Assembly (NCBI GenBank): GCA_021108375.1
Contig: JAIORA010000016.1
Coordinates: 113,306-177,305, forward strand
Reading direction: 5' to 3'
Length of the DNA: 64,000 nucleotides
DNA from: Anaerohalosphaeraceae bacterium
Lineage (GTDB): Bacteria; Planctomycetota; Phycisphaerae; Sedimentisphaerales; UBA12454
Shown here: in pieces, positions 18,406 through 26,374 of the stretch
Layout of the letters: every line of letters starts with the position of its first letter
Position numbering within the stretch: the first letter of the stretch is position 1
The notes under the pieces: generated by a model
Told to the model about the DNA's origin: nothing
Databases searched by the model: none
The model's input: the letters and a program-made list of their open reading frames with translations, nothing else
Made by a program: the position numbers and the translations under genes

Positions 18406-19074
18406 ATGAAAAAGTTAATTAGCAATACAGCTATGACAGTTCTTGCAGCAGCGATTTTATTCGCCTCAGCATCAAACGCGCAAGCGTTTGTTTCGTGGTC
18501 AAACGCATCAGGCTCAGCGGATTCGTTCGACTGGTCAAATGGTGGAAGCGATATCGGCCTGTTCGGCGACCCAAATGTCGTAGGCGATACATTCGTCTTC
18601 TTCCCGAATAATTTTCGTGCCGAATCAACCGGCGGTTTCACCGATATATGGGACACGCTGTCAGTTGAAATATCCGCTCACCTCGGTTCTACCATTACCG
18701 GAATTCAAATCACCGAATATGGCGACTATGGAATAACCGGATGCGGCCTTGTCAATGTGAGAGGCTCTTTGGATGTAGAAGATACCGACAACGGCGGGTT
18801 ATATTCCGCCAATCTGGCTACAACTCCGGCAATGCCGATAACTCAGGGCGGCGGCAGCTGGTCAGCAACCGTATCAATAAGCCAGATGAACGCTCAGAAT
18901 CTTATAATTACTCTCGAAAATGGTCTGCTCGCTTTTGCCAATCCCGGCTCGTCGGCTTTCATACAGAAAGAGATACTCGGCGGTGCCGTTGCGATAACCA
19001 TAATCCCAGAGCCTGCAACGCTGACGATTTTAACTTTAGGAGCAGTTGGTTTGTTAAAAAGAAGAAAAGCTTAA
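18406..19074 (+). CDS. PEP-CTERM protein, WSN/FDWSNG paralogue 2
   Basis: 222 residues from the ATG at 18406, which follows AAGGAGAAGG; the frame is open back to 18070, but that part lacks coding character and the signal peptide begins here (KLISNTAMTVLAAAILFASA). Shared blocks with paralogue 3 include GSADSFDWSNGGSD, GLFGDPNV, FRAES, ITGIxITEYGDYG. The tail is PEPATLTILTLGAVGLL then KRRKA. Probably surface-exposed after exosortase processing; function unknown. Confidence 0.87.
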   Translation: MKKLISNTAMTVLAAAILFASASNAQAFVSWSNASGSADSFDWSNGGSDIGLFGDPNVVGDTFVFFPNNFRAESTGGFTDIWDTLSVEISAHLGSTITGIQITEYGDYGITGCGLVNVRGSLDVEDTDNGGLYSANLATTPAMPITQGGGSWSATVSISQMNAQNLIITLENGLLAFANPGSSAFIQKEILGGAVAITIIPEPATLTILTLGAVGLLKRRKA

Positions 19075-19127
19075 TTTAGTCAATAAAATAATCGGCTAAT
19101 TCACAAGCTAAAAAAAGGAGATAAAAA

Positions 19128-19829
19128 ATGGATACGATTTTGAAAAACAGAAAAACAGTTAGTTCGAAAGCATCACTGGCTTTACTGACATTGTTATTAC
19201 TTGTTTGGCTCGCGGCACCGGCTCAGGCAATTATCTACTGGTCAAACAAAGACGGCTCAGCCGATTCGTTCGACTGGTCAAATGGCGGAAGCGATAACGG
19301 CCTGTTCGGAGACCCGAACGTTGCTGGCAATACGTTCATATTTTTCCCGTCAAATTTCAGAGCCGAAAGCGTTAATGGCGTAGCTGACATAGTATCTGAC
19401 AGAATGGAAGTAACACTTACCGCAAAACCAGGCTCGGCAATTACCGGCATAAGAATCACCGAGTACGGCGATTACGGCATTCTCAGTCAGGGCCTTGTCT
19501 CAGCCAGCGGCACGATGTTTTTGACGAATCTCAGCGAATTTGAAGTAAGGCACAGCGATTTCAACAGCGACCCTGCCAGCCCAATATCAAGCGGCTTCGG
19601 CAGTTGGTCTGCGGAAGTAGCGGTAGATAACATTGAATGGTCACAGTTAAAGCTCGTTCTTGATAACAATCTTATGGCAATAAGTATGCCAGGCTCAGTA
19701 GCGTTTATTGAGAAAAAGATTATGGGCTCAGCTGTTTCGGTTGAGATTATTCCGGAGCCGGCGACAATGGTTCTGCTTGGCATAGGCTCACTGATAATTT
19801 TTAATGGAAAGAACAAGCACACTAAATAA
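19128..19829 (+). CDS. PEP-CTERM protein, WSN/FDWSNG paralogue 3
   Basis: 233 residues, the closest relative of the gene 53 bases upstream. The signal peptide is unusually long, with a basic n-region of about 17 residues before LALLTLLLLVWLAAPAQA. The tail reads PEPATMVLLGIGSLIIF then a short basic end. The ribosome-binding site AAAGGAG precedes ATG. Tandem position and similarity point to a recent duplication. Confidence 0.87.
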   Translation: MDTILKNRKTVSSKASLALLTLLLLVWLAAPAQAIIYWSNKDGSADSFDWSNGGSDNGLFGDPNVAGNTFIFFPSNFRAESVNGVADIVSDRMEVTLTAKPGSAITGIRITEYGDYGILSQGLVSASGTMFLTNLSEFEVRHSDFNSDPASPISSGFGSWSAEVAVDNIEWSQLKLVLDNNLMAISMPGSVAFIEKKIMGSAVSVEIIPEPATMVLLGIGSLIIFNGKNKHTK

Positions 19830-19842
19830 ATAATGAAACTAG

Positions 19843-19920
19843 CTCTTGGAGGAGAGCTTGAGTTAACCTGACGAGGTACTCTGCTGGAGGGCGGAACTTC
19901 GTAAAAAGGAGAGAAGAAGA
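19843..19920 (+). promoter_or_regulatory. Conserved leader motif 1
   Basis: CTTGGAGGAGAGCTT (19845-19859) lies 41 bases before GGAGGGCGGAACTTCGT (19886-19902), which in turn starts 35 bases before the ATG. The same two blocks with nearly identical spacing occur before the gene at 20708. Here AGCTCT-TGGAGG-AGAGCT forms a perfect small hairpin with a Shine-Dalgarno-like loop. Confidence 0.55.
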
Positions 19921-20598
19921 ATGAATACGAGAAGAATTAATCAAACAGTCACTGTCTGCGTAATCCTGCTGGTACTTGCAACAACGAGTTTTGGAAATGT
20001 AATTTACTGTTTCAACATTTTCAATAATGACACTTACGCCAGCGACTCCTGCCTCAATTTCACAGTAGGAGTTACCGATGAAGGCCTTCACAGAGGCAGG
20101 ACATTTGTCGGTTTCGAGTTCAACAACAACAGTACTATGGACTCATCAATAACTGACATTTATTTTGATGATATGCCGGATGGCAATCTGTTGGCCAGGA
20201 AAGAATCAACATTGGAAGGTCCCGGCGTTTCTTTCAGCGACGGGGCAAAGCCTCGGTCTCTGCCAGGCGGTAGTGAACTTACCCCAAGATTCGACAAGAA
20301 ACCTGAATTCAGTACCGATTCTGATTCACCTGTTTCGCATAACGGCATAAATCCAGGCGAATGGCTCAGGGTTATCTTCAAACTCGAATCGGGCAAAACT
20401 TATTATGATGTTCTGGCAGCACTGGCAGCAGGTGGCAGCACTACCGAAAGCAATTTGCGTATAGGCATTCATATTCAGGCCATTGGCCGTTGCGATGACA
20501 GTGCCTCCGCGATTAACTTTACCGAACCTGTTCCTGAGCCGGCAACTTTGGCGCTTCTAACTTTAGGCACAATGCTTTTGAGAAAACGTTCAAAGTAA
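19921..20598 (+). CDS. PEP-CTERM protein of a widespread unknown subfamily
   Basis: 225 residues. Signal peptide about 1-22; tail PEPATLALLTLGTMLL then RKRSK. The middle has GFEFNNNSTMDSSITDIYFD, then SFSDGAKPRSLPGG, NGINPGEWLRVIF and LRIGIHIQAIG; this arrangement is, to my recollection, shared with many PEP-CTERM proteins of cyanobacteria and planctomycetes that have no assigned function. Two cysteine pairs (YCFN, DSCLNF) near the mature N-terminus could form a disulfide. Ribosome-binding site AAGGAGAGAAG. Confidence 0.86.
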   Translation: MNTRRINQTVTVCVILLVLATTSFGNVIYCFNIFNNDTYASDSCLNFTVGVTDEGLHRGRTFVGFEFNNNSTMDSSITDIYFDDMPDGNLLARKESTLEGPGVSFSDGAKPRSLPGGSELTPRFDKKPEFSTDSDSPVSHNGINPGEWLRVIFKLESGKTYYDVLAALAAGGSTTESNLRIGIHIQAIGRCDDSASAINFTEPVPEPATLALLTLGTMLLRKRSK

Positions 20599-20628
20599 AA
20601 CAAAACACAAAAAACAAAATCAGCCTAT

Positions 20629-20707
20629 CTTGGAGGAGAGCTTAAATTTAAAAGGTTACGAAATTGTGCGTTGGAGGACGGCATTTCGTCAAATTTGGAG
20701 AAGAATT
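20629..20707 (+). promoter_or_regulatory. Conserved leader motif 2
   Basis: CTTGGAGGAGAGCTT (20629-20643) and GGAGGACGGCATTTCGT (20673-20689) repeat the pair seen at 19845 and 19886; the second block is again 35 bases before the ATG. The sequence between the blocks has diverged, so the blocks look selected. Confidence 0.55.
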
Positions 20708-21340
20708 ATGAAGGTTACAAAAAGATTTTTTCAGACACTTGGCATTACTATCGTATTACTGTCAATCGCAACAATAACATCAGCCAGCTATGTAACGGTT
20801 GAGCAGGGCCTTGTTGAGCCTCGCGGCACGATATATGGCGGCGAATTTCTTGTAACTCCAAAGGGTGTTGAAGGAATGCCTGATGGTGTTGTTTTCGGAA
20901 GTTTCTGTCTTGAGATGACCGAGCCTCTGGCAATTGGCGGAACATATAAGGCCGTACTCAACACCGAGGCTGTAAGAGGTTCCGAGCCTGTTTCCGACCC
21001 CCTCGGTGCCCAGACAGCGTGGCTGTACCATCAGTATCTTACAGGACGTATTATTATTGATACCGGCGCAAAGGCTACCGATTTTCAGTACGCAATATGG
21101 AAGCTCGAAGATGAAGACAAGACCAAACAGTGGGATAAAATTAAATGGACCAGGGAAGCTCGGGCCTATTACGATATGGCTATGAAGCATTGCACTTGGG
21201 CAGGTATTGGCAATGTCAGGGTACTGAATCTTTATAATTCCAACGGTGAGCACAGGCAGGATATCCTGTGCGAAATCCCTGAACCCGTAACAATAGCTGT
21301 TTTGACATTAGGGGTTTTATTTCTGCGAAAAAAACGCTAA
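20708..21340 (+). CDS. PEP-CTERM protein with thioester-domain-like pattern
   Basis: 210 residues from the ATG at 20708 (GGAGAAG upstream); the frame extends to 20630 but the signal peptide starts here. After cleavage near residue 26 the protein has SFCLEMTEPL with C67, then TAWLYHQYLTG and DFQYAIWKLEDE with Q127. A cysteine in FC plus a later Q-x-A-I-W is the layout of Cys-Gln thioester adhesion domains of surface proteins; I infer this from the pattern only. The tail is PEPVTIAVLTLGVLFL then RKKR, with V in place of the usual A after PEP. Confidence 0.83.
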   Translation: MKVTKRFFQTLGITIVLLSIATITSASYVTVEQGLVEPRGTIYGGEFLVTPKGVEGMPDGVVFGSFCLEMTEPLAIGGTYKAVLNTEAVRGSEPVSDPLGAQTAWLYHQYLTGRIIIDTGAKATDFQYAIWKLEDEDKTKQWDKIKWTREARAYYDMAMKHCTWAGIGNVRVLNLYNSNGEHRQDILCEIPEPVTIAVLTLGVLFLRKKR

Positions 21341-21364
21341 AAAACGATATTTATGAGTAGTCCG

Positions 21365-21395
21365 AAGCCGGGTGTAAAATCGCCCGGCTTTTTTT
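21365..21395 (+). terminator. Rho-independent terminator of the PEP-CTERM run
   Basis: GCCGGG, a ten-base loop, CCCGGC and a run of seven T. It closes the PEP-CTERM cluster before trkH. Confidence 0.85.
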
Positions 21396-21433
21396 CTGTA
21401 ATTTTCCGGCACATACGCATAAGATAACCGCCA

Positions 21434-23173
21434 ATGAATATAATCTACAAAAACAGGATTTTTGAACGTTTGCTGATATTCGCCAGCGCCGCCGTTACGG
21501 TAGCGGTCGTTGCTTTCGCACTGCTGCAGTTGGGTTTTTACCAGCCGGTTATTTCTGAGAGTATTTTTGCCGCTATTCTTACCTGTGCGACCGCATTCTT
21601 CATAATCGAAAAATTCATCCGGCTTTTCAATACCCGCTCAAAGAAGGACTTCTTAAAATCGATTTGGTTTGAGAGCCTTTTCATATTGGCACTGATTGTG
21701 CTGTTATATTATTCCAGCCCAATCGTTGCGATGAGCGTATATCTTCTGCTGCAGGTAATCACAAAAATCTGCCGCAGTATGGTAAACCTCGCTGCCTCTG
21801 GCCGAAACCCCGCTATCGCTCTTATCGGCAGTTTCCTGATACTAATAATCGCGGGAACAGTTCTGCTGATGCTGCCAAAGTCCTGCACCGTTACACCAGT
21901 CGGTTTCGTTGACGCTCTCTTTACCGCGACCAGCGCTTCCTGTGTTACTGGCCTTGTCGTCAGGAATACCGGCGCAGATTTTTCGATTGTCGGCCAGACC
22001 GTTATACTGGTACTCATTCAGTTAGGCGGATTAGGGATAGTAATATTCGGAGCCGTCTTCGCGTTGCTTTTTGGGCAGGCTCTCAATGTTCGTCAGTCGG
22101 TAGCAATGCAGGATTTACTAAACGCCCAGACTGTTGGCAAAATCTCCAGAGTAATTGCGTTTATTTTCATATCGACGATAACGTTCGAGGCCATCGGAGC
22201 CGTTTCAATGCTCGGCCTTTGGACTCCGACCGGTTCTCTGGCCGAACACTCCGGCCACAAATGGTTCTACGCTATTTTCCATTCGGTAAGTGCTTTCTGT
22301 AATGCTGGCTTCGCACTGTACAGCGACAGCCTCATTGGTTTCAGCAGGAGCGGGCGAATGTATTCGGTTATATGTCCGCTGATTATCATCGGCGGCCTCG
22401 GTTTTGGCGTGCTGCACAACATTTCCAGAGTCATCGCTGACAGCACAAAGAGATTTATCGTCAGAATGACCCGTCCCAAACAGCTTTTCCATCCTGCCCC
22501 AGCCACCAGATTCAGACTCCAGACAAAAGTAGTTATCCTTGTCAGTGCTGTTCTCATAATTGCAGGAACTGTTTTCTTTCTGATACTCGAACACCATACC
22601 GGCACAAAAGACATCAGTCTCGCCGGAGCGTTTTTCCAGTCTGTTACCGCCAGAACCGCCGGCTTCAACACGGTCGATATAAAATCGCTTTCGGAATTTT
22701 CAAAAAGGATTCTTATGCTGCTGATGTTCATCGGCGGCTCGCCCGGCTCGACTGCCGGAGGAATAAAAACCGTTACACTGGCGATAATTGTAATGGCTGT
22801 TTACGCTGCGGTTAGAAAGAGAGCTGAAGTCGAAATTTTCAAGCGTTCGGTTCCACTGGTAATTGTCGGCAAAGCCATCACAATAATTTTGCTTTTCGCA
22901 ACGGTACTATTTGTCTCGTCCTTTTTGCTGACTATAACCGAAAGACATCAGGATTTTGACGATACTGACATTATGTTCGAGGCCTCTTCTGCTTTGGGTA
23001 CAGTAGGCCTTACCTGTGGAATAACTCCTTATTTATCGACAGCCGGCAAGATAATCGTTATTATAACTATGCTCATCGGAAGGCTCGGGCCGCTGACATT
23101 GCTTGCGTCTCTGACATTTAATATAACCCCGGCAAAGTTTAACTATCCAACCGAAGCGGTTGTTGTCGGTTAA
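21434..23173 (+). CDS. TrkH/KtrB-family potassium uptake membrane subunit
   Basis: 579-residue potassium translocation subunit. The four pore-loop repeats are visible: TSASCVTGLVVRNTG, FHSVSAFCNAGFALY, SVTARTAGFNTVDI and SALGTVGLTCGIT, each with the selectivity-filter glycine region. GGSPGSTAGGIKT is a family hallmark. Four extra membrane segments occupy the first ~120 residues, ahead of the core. The regulatory RCK partner (TrkA/KtrA) is not encoded nearby. The following glycosyltransferase starts about 23 bases downstream, so it may be co-transcribed with the polysaccharide genes. Confidence 0.92.
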   Translation: MNIIYKNRIFERLLIFASAAVTVAVVAFALLQLGFYQPVISESIFAAILTCATAFFIIEKFIRLFNTRSKKDFLKSIWFESLFILALIVLLYYSSPIVAMSVYLLLQVITKICRSMVNLAASGRNPAIALIGSFLILIIAGTVLLMLPKSCTVTPVGFVDALFTATSASCVTGLVVRNTGADFSIVGQTVILVLIQLGGLGIVIFGAVFALLFGQALNVRQSVAMQDLLNAQTVGKISRVIAFIFISTITFEAIGAVSMLGLWTPTGSLAEHSGHKWFYAIFHSVSAFCNAGFALYSDSLIGFSRSGRMYSVICPLIIIGGLGFGVLHNISRVIADSTKRFIVRMTRPKQLFHPAPATRFRLQTKVVILVSAVLIIAGTVFFLILEHHTGTKDISLAGAFFQSVTARTAGFNTVDIKSLSEFSKRILMLLMFIGGSPGSTAGGIKTVTLAIIVMAVYAAVRKRAEVEIFKRSVPLVIVGKAITIILLFATVLFVSSFLLTITERHQDFDDTDIMFEASSALGTVGLTCGITPYLSTAGKIIVIITMLIGRLGPLTLLASLTFNITPAKFNYPTEAVVVG

Positions 23174-23196
23174 AGTAATTTTACGAAAGAGTGCTT

Positions 23197-23952
23197 ATGC
23201 CTCCTAAAGTTGCGGTAATTATGGCTGCTTGTAACGCACAGGATTATATCGCTGGCGCGATAGACAGCATCCTTGCGCAGACCTGCGCAGACTTTGAATT
23301 TATCATTGTCGAAAATGGCTCAACTGACAAAACGTGGGAAATTATCAGTTCTTACGAGGACAGACGCATCAAAGCCTTTCGCACGCCGATAAAGCAGCTT
23401 TCGTACAATCTGAATTTCGGTATTTCCCAAACCGATTGCCGGTATATCGCTCGAATGGATTGCGACGACATTGCTCTGCCGGACAGACTTACTCAGCAGA
23501 TGAATTTTCTTGATGCAAATCCGGATGTTGGCGTTGTCGGCTCTGCGTTTAAAATTTTCGGTAATAGCTTTACGGATAGCAGAATTGTGAAGATGCCCCT
23601 TACTGATAAGGAGATAAGGCGCAAACTTCCGTTCAGATTTTGCTTTTGTCATCCCTCTGTAATGTTCCGCCGTAAAATGGTCATAGATATTGGCGGCTAT
23701 CAGGGCGGACGTTTTTGCCAGGACGTGGATTTATGGTTTAGGCTGTCGCGCGATAAAAATATAAAATTTGCCAATTTGTCCGATGTTCTCATTGAATACA
23801 GGGTGCATCCATCTCAGGCCAGGGGCAACAGGGAGTGTTTTATAATAAACTCCGCCCAGATTTTCCGTGAGTCTCTTACTCGGAAATCGCCGTTGTTTTT
23901 TGCGGGCTTCATAGTTTCGCTCTTCAAGATTCTCCGAGGCCAAAAAAAATGA
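23197..23952 (+). CDS. Family 2 glycosyltransferase
   Basis: 251-residue GT-A fold glycosyltransferase. The N-terminus has the VAVIMAACNAQDYIAGAIDS nucleotide-sugar fold with NGSTD following, the metal-binding DxD is in ARMDCDDIALPDR, and CQDVDLWFRLS is the later acidic motif. Start chosen at ATG 23197, with GAAAGAG upstream; a GTG two codons earlier is possible. It transfers a sugar to a growing surface polysaccharide, probably on the cytoplasmic face. Its stop overlaps the next start by four bases. Confidence 0.9.
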   Translation: MPPKVAVIMAACNAQDYIAGAIDSILAQTCADFEFIIVENGSTDKTWEIISSYEDRRIKAFRTPIKQLSYNLNFGISQTDCRYIARMDCDDIALPDRLTQQMNFLDANPDVGVVGSAFKIFGNSFTDSRIVKMPLTDKEIRRKLPFRFCFCHPSVMFRRKMVIDIGGYQGGRFCQDVDLWFRLSRDKNIKFANLSDVLIEYRVHPSQARGNRECFIINSAQIFRESLTRKSPLFFAGFIVSLFKILRGQKK

Positions 23953-25112
23953 TTATTCACCTGATTCACTACCCCGTAAGCGCAAAGCGGTTTGTTGAAC
24001 CGCTGGTCTCTGCGCTGATAGAGGCCGGATATGATGTACAGCTTTGGTTTGAAAATCGTTCTGAGCTGACAGGTTTTTCTGATAGTATTACAGTTCCCAA
24101 AAGGTACATCGATTTTGACCTTACTCCAAATCCGTTCAAATGTCTGGCTCGGCTGATAAGTCTGTTCAGGATTTTCAGAAGAGAAAAACCGCAAGCTATT
24201 CACACTCATCAAAGCCGCAGTTCTTTTCTCCCGTTGCTGGCGGCGTTTGCCGCACGCGTAAAAATTCGCATTTATCACAATCACGGCCTCCCTTATTTGG
24301 GCTATAAAGGCCCAAAGAGGTTCCTGTTTTGGATGTTGGAATTTCTAAATTCTGCGATGGCAACACACACTCTTGCCATTTCTCTGCCGCTTCTGGATGA
24401 GATGGTAAAAAGCAAAATCGCCTCTGTCAAAAAGGCAACCTGTCTCGGCAGAGGTTCGATTTGCGGAATAGATTTGAACGAGTTTACGATTGAAAAGTTC
24501 GACCCGCAAAATCGCGACATTGCTCGAAAAAAACTCAATATATCTCCTGACGCGTTTGTCGTTTTATATGTTGGCAGGCCTTTCAAGCGAAAAGGTTACC
24601 ACGACCTGCTCAATGCCTGGCAGATATTCATTTCCGAAAATCCAGATGCGAATCCGGTTCTGATAACTGCCGGTTGCGATTTGCACGACGCGGTCAGTAT
24701 CAATAATCAACCGCCGCCTGGGCTAATGCCAATCGGATATGTTACCGACCTTATAAGTTATTACGCCGCTTGTGATATAGTAGCTCTGCCCAGTTGGCAC
24801 GAGGGCCTGCCTTATTCGCTTTTGGAAGCTGCCGCCGCTGGCAGGGCGATAATCACCACCGACATCCCCGGTGCGGATACTCTTGTTGAAAATGGCACGA
24901 CCGGCCTGCTCGTCCCTGTGGAAAATCCGAAACAGCTTTCTGTCGCTGTTAAGAGGCTTTGCGATGACAAACCGCTCTGCGTGAAATTAGCTGAAAACGC
25001 AAGGGCAGTGGCAGAGAAGTTTTTCGACAGAAACATTTCCAAAACTCTCCTCATAGAGTATTATAACAAAATCGGCTTACAGCCTGACAAAGTGGTTATC
25101 CTGAGAAAGTAA
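23949..25112 (+). CDS. Family 4 (GT-B) glycosyltransferase
   Basis: 387-residue GT-B enzyme. The N-terminal domain begins IIHLIHYPVSAKRFVEPLV and contains HTHQSRSSFLPLLAA; the C-terminal domain begins FVVLYVGRPFKRKGYHDLL and carries the donor-site E-x7-E in SWHEGLPYSLLEAAAAGRA, ending with ENGTTGLLVP. Retaining transfer from an activated sugar is expected. It overlaps the preceding glycosyltransferase (ATGA) and ends two bases before the sugar transferase gene. Confidence 0.92.
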   Translation: MIIHLIHYPVSAKRFVEPLVSALIEAGYDVQLWFENRSELTGFSDSITVPKRYIDFDLTPNPFKCLARLISLFRIFRREKPQAIHTHQSRSSFLPLLAAFAARVKIRIYHNHGLPYLGYKGPKRFLFWMLEFLNSAMATHTLAISLPLLDEMVKSKIASVKKATCLGRGSICGIDLNEFTIEKFDPQNRDIARKKLNISPDAFVVLYVGRPFKRKGYHDLLNAWQIFISENPDANPVLITAGCDLHDAVSINNQPPPGLMPIGYVTDLISYYAACDIVALPSWHEGLPYSLLEAAAAGRAIITTDIPGADTLVENGTTGLLVPVENPKQLSVAVKRLCDDKPLCVKLAENARAVAEKFFDRNISKTLLIEYYNKIGLQPDKVVILRK

Positions 25113-25114
25113 AA

Positions 25115-26371
25115 ATGAAGGTACAAATACTTGTTTTTCTGATTAACATTATACTTATAAACGCCTCTTTCCTGCTGGCGTTTCTCGTTCGTTATGGCGT
25201 GAGCGTACCGGCAGAAAATTTCCAACCGTACCGGCAAAATTTTATTGTCATAACTTTCATTTACCTGTTGGCATTTTTTTACAATAGACTTTTCAAAAAA
25301 AGGTTTCGTTCGCACTGGAAGCTCCTGCGTTGCATTTTCCTTTCGATTTGTGAAGGCACGTTTTTGTGCATCTCGTTTTTCTATGTGTTCAGAACGCAGT
25401 TTGGCGGTTTCCCTTCCAGCGTTTTCGTTCTATTGCTGCCGGTCAGTATTATAGTTTTCTATGCGGGCAATACAATCGTTCTCAGGACATTTGGCAGAAT
25501 AAAGAGGAAGGTCGTAATTATCGGCCAGGGCGAACCACTGGAAATTCTCGAAAAGAGCAAGCGAGTTGAAAAACAGCACATCGACAATCTCAGCGACTTG
25601 CTCCACTACGACGACATTGACGAAGTTGTCATTCTCGAAAATATCAACGACGACAAGCAGCTGAATCTTCTTACATATCTTCTGCTGAAGCTGAAAGTAA
25701 ACGTGGTTTTCGGCCCGGCCATATATGCCAAACTGCTCAGTGCAAATATGATGGACGAAAACGACCTGCAATTTCTTGCGACCTTCATAGGCAGAAAATC
25801 CGATAGCGAAGAAGCTCTGATGCGCGCACTGGACCTTTTCGGCAGTCTCGCAATGCTGATTATCTCTTCGCCGCTGATGGCAATCGTTGCCATCGTAATA
25901 AAGCTGACTAGTCGCGGCCCGGTTTTTTACAGGCAGCTAAGGGTTACAAAAGACGGCGAAGAATTTACGCTCTGCAAGTTCCGCACTATGGTCGATGGCG
26001 CCGAAAAATCTACCGGCCCGGTCTGGGCATCAGAAAATGATTTGCGAGTTACGAAGATAGGCCGATTCCTGCGAGATAGCCGAATAGACGAAATCCCTCA
26101 GTTGCTTAACGTCATAAAAGGCGATATGAGCCTGGTCGGCCCTCGCCCTGAGCGTCCGCATTTTATTAAAATGCACAAGCACCTCCGCGAAACTCGTCTT
26201 GCGGTAAAGCCCGGCCTGACAGGCTTCGCCCAGATACGCAGCTACTACGACCTGCATCCAAAGCACAAAATAAAATACGATTATCTGTATATCCAGCGCC
26301 GGTCGTTCCTGCTGAACCTTTACATATTGATGATGACTATCCCCGTGATGGTTTCCCGCAAGGGTCAATAG
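25115..26371 (+). CDS. Polyprenyl-phosphate sugar-1-phosphate transferase (WbaP/EpsL type)
   Basis: 418-residue initiating transferase for exopolysaccharide repeat units. The N-terminal half has four to five membrane segments and a nucleotide-fold linker (KVVIIGQGE). The C-terminal catalytic domain follows the hydrophobic hairpin LAMLIISSPLMAIVAIVIKL and contains PVFYRQLRV, CKFRTM and DELPQ-like DEIPQLLNVIKGDMSLVGPR. It attaches the first sugar phosphate to undecaprenyl phosphate at the inner membrane. PEP-CTERM clusters are known to lie near such genes. It ends three bases from a convergent gene. Confidence 0.92.
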   Translation: MKVQILVFLINIILINASFLLAFLVRYGVSVPAENFQPYRQNFIVITFIYLLAFFYNRLFKKRFRSHWKLLRCIFLSICEGTFLCISFFYVFRTQFGGFPSSVFVLLLPVSIIVFYAGNTIVLRTFGRIKRKVVIIGQGEPLEILEKSKRVEKQHIDNLSDLLHYDDIDEVVILENINDDKQLNLLTYLLLKLKVNVVFGPAIYAKLLSANMMDENDLQFLATFIGRKSDSEEALMRALDLFGSLAMLIISSPLMAIVAIVIKLTSRGPVFYRQLRVTKDGEEFTLCKFRTMVDGAEKSTGPVWASENDLRVTKIGRFLRDSRIDEIPQLLNVIKGDMSLVGPRPERPHFIKMHKHLRETRLAVKPGLTGFAQIRSYYDLHPKHKIKYDYLYIQRRSFLLNLYILMMTIPVMVSRKGQ

Positions 26372-26374
26372 GGT

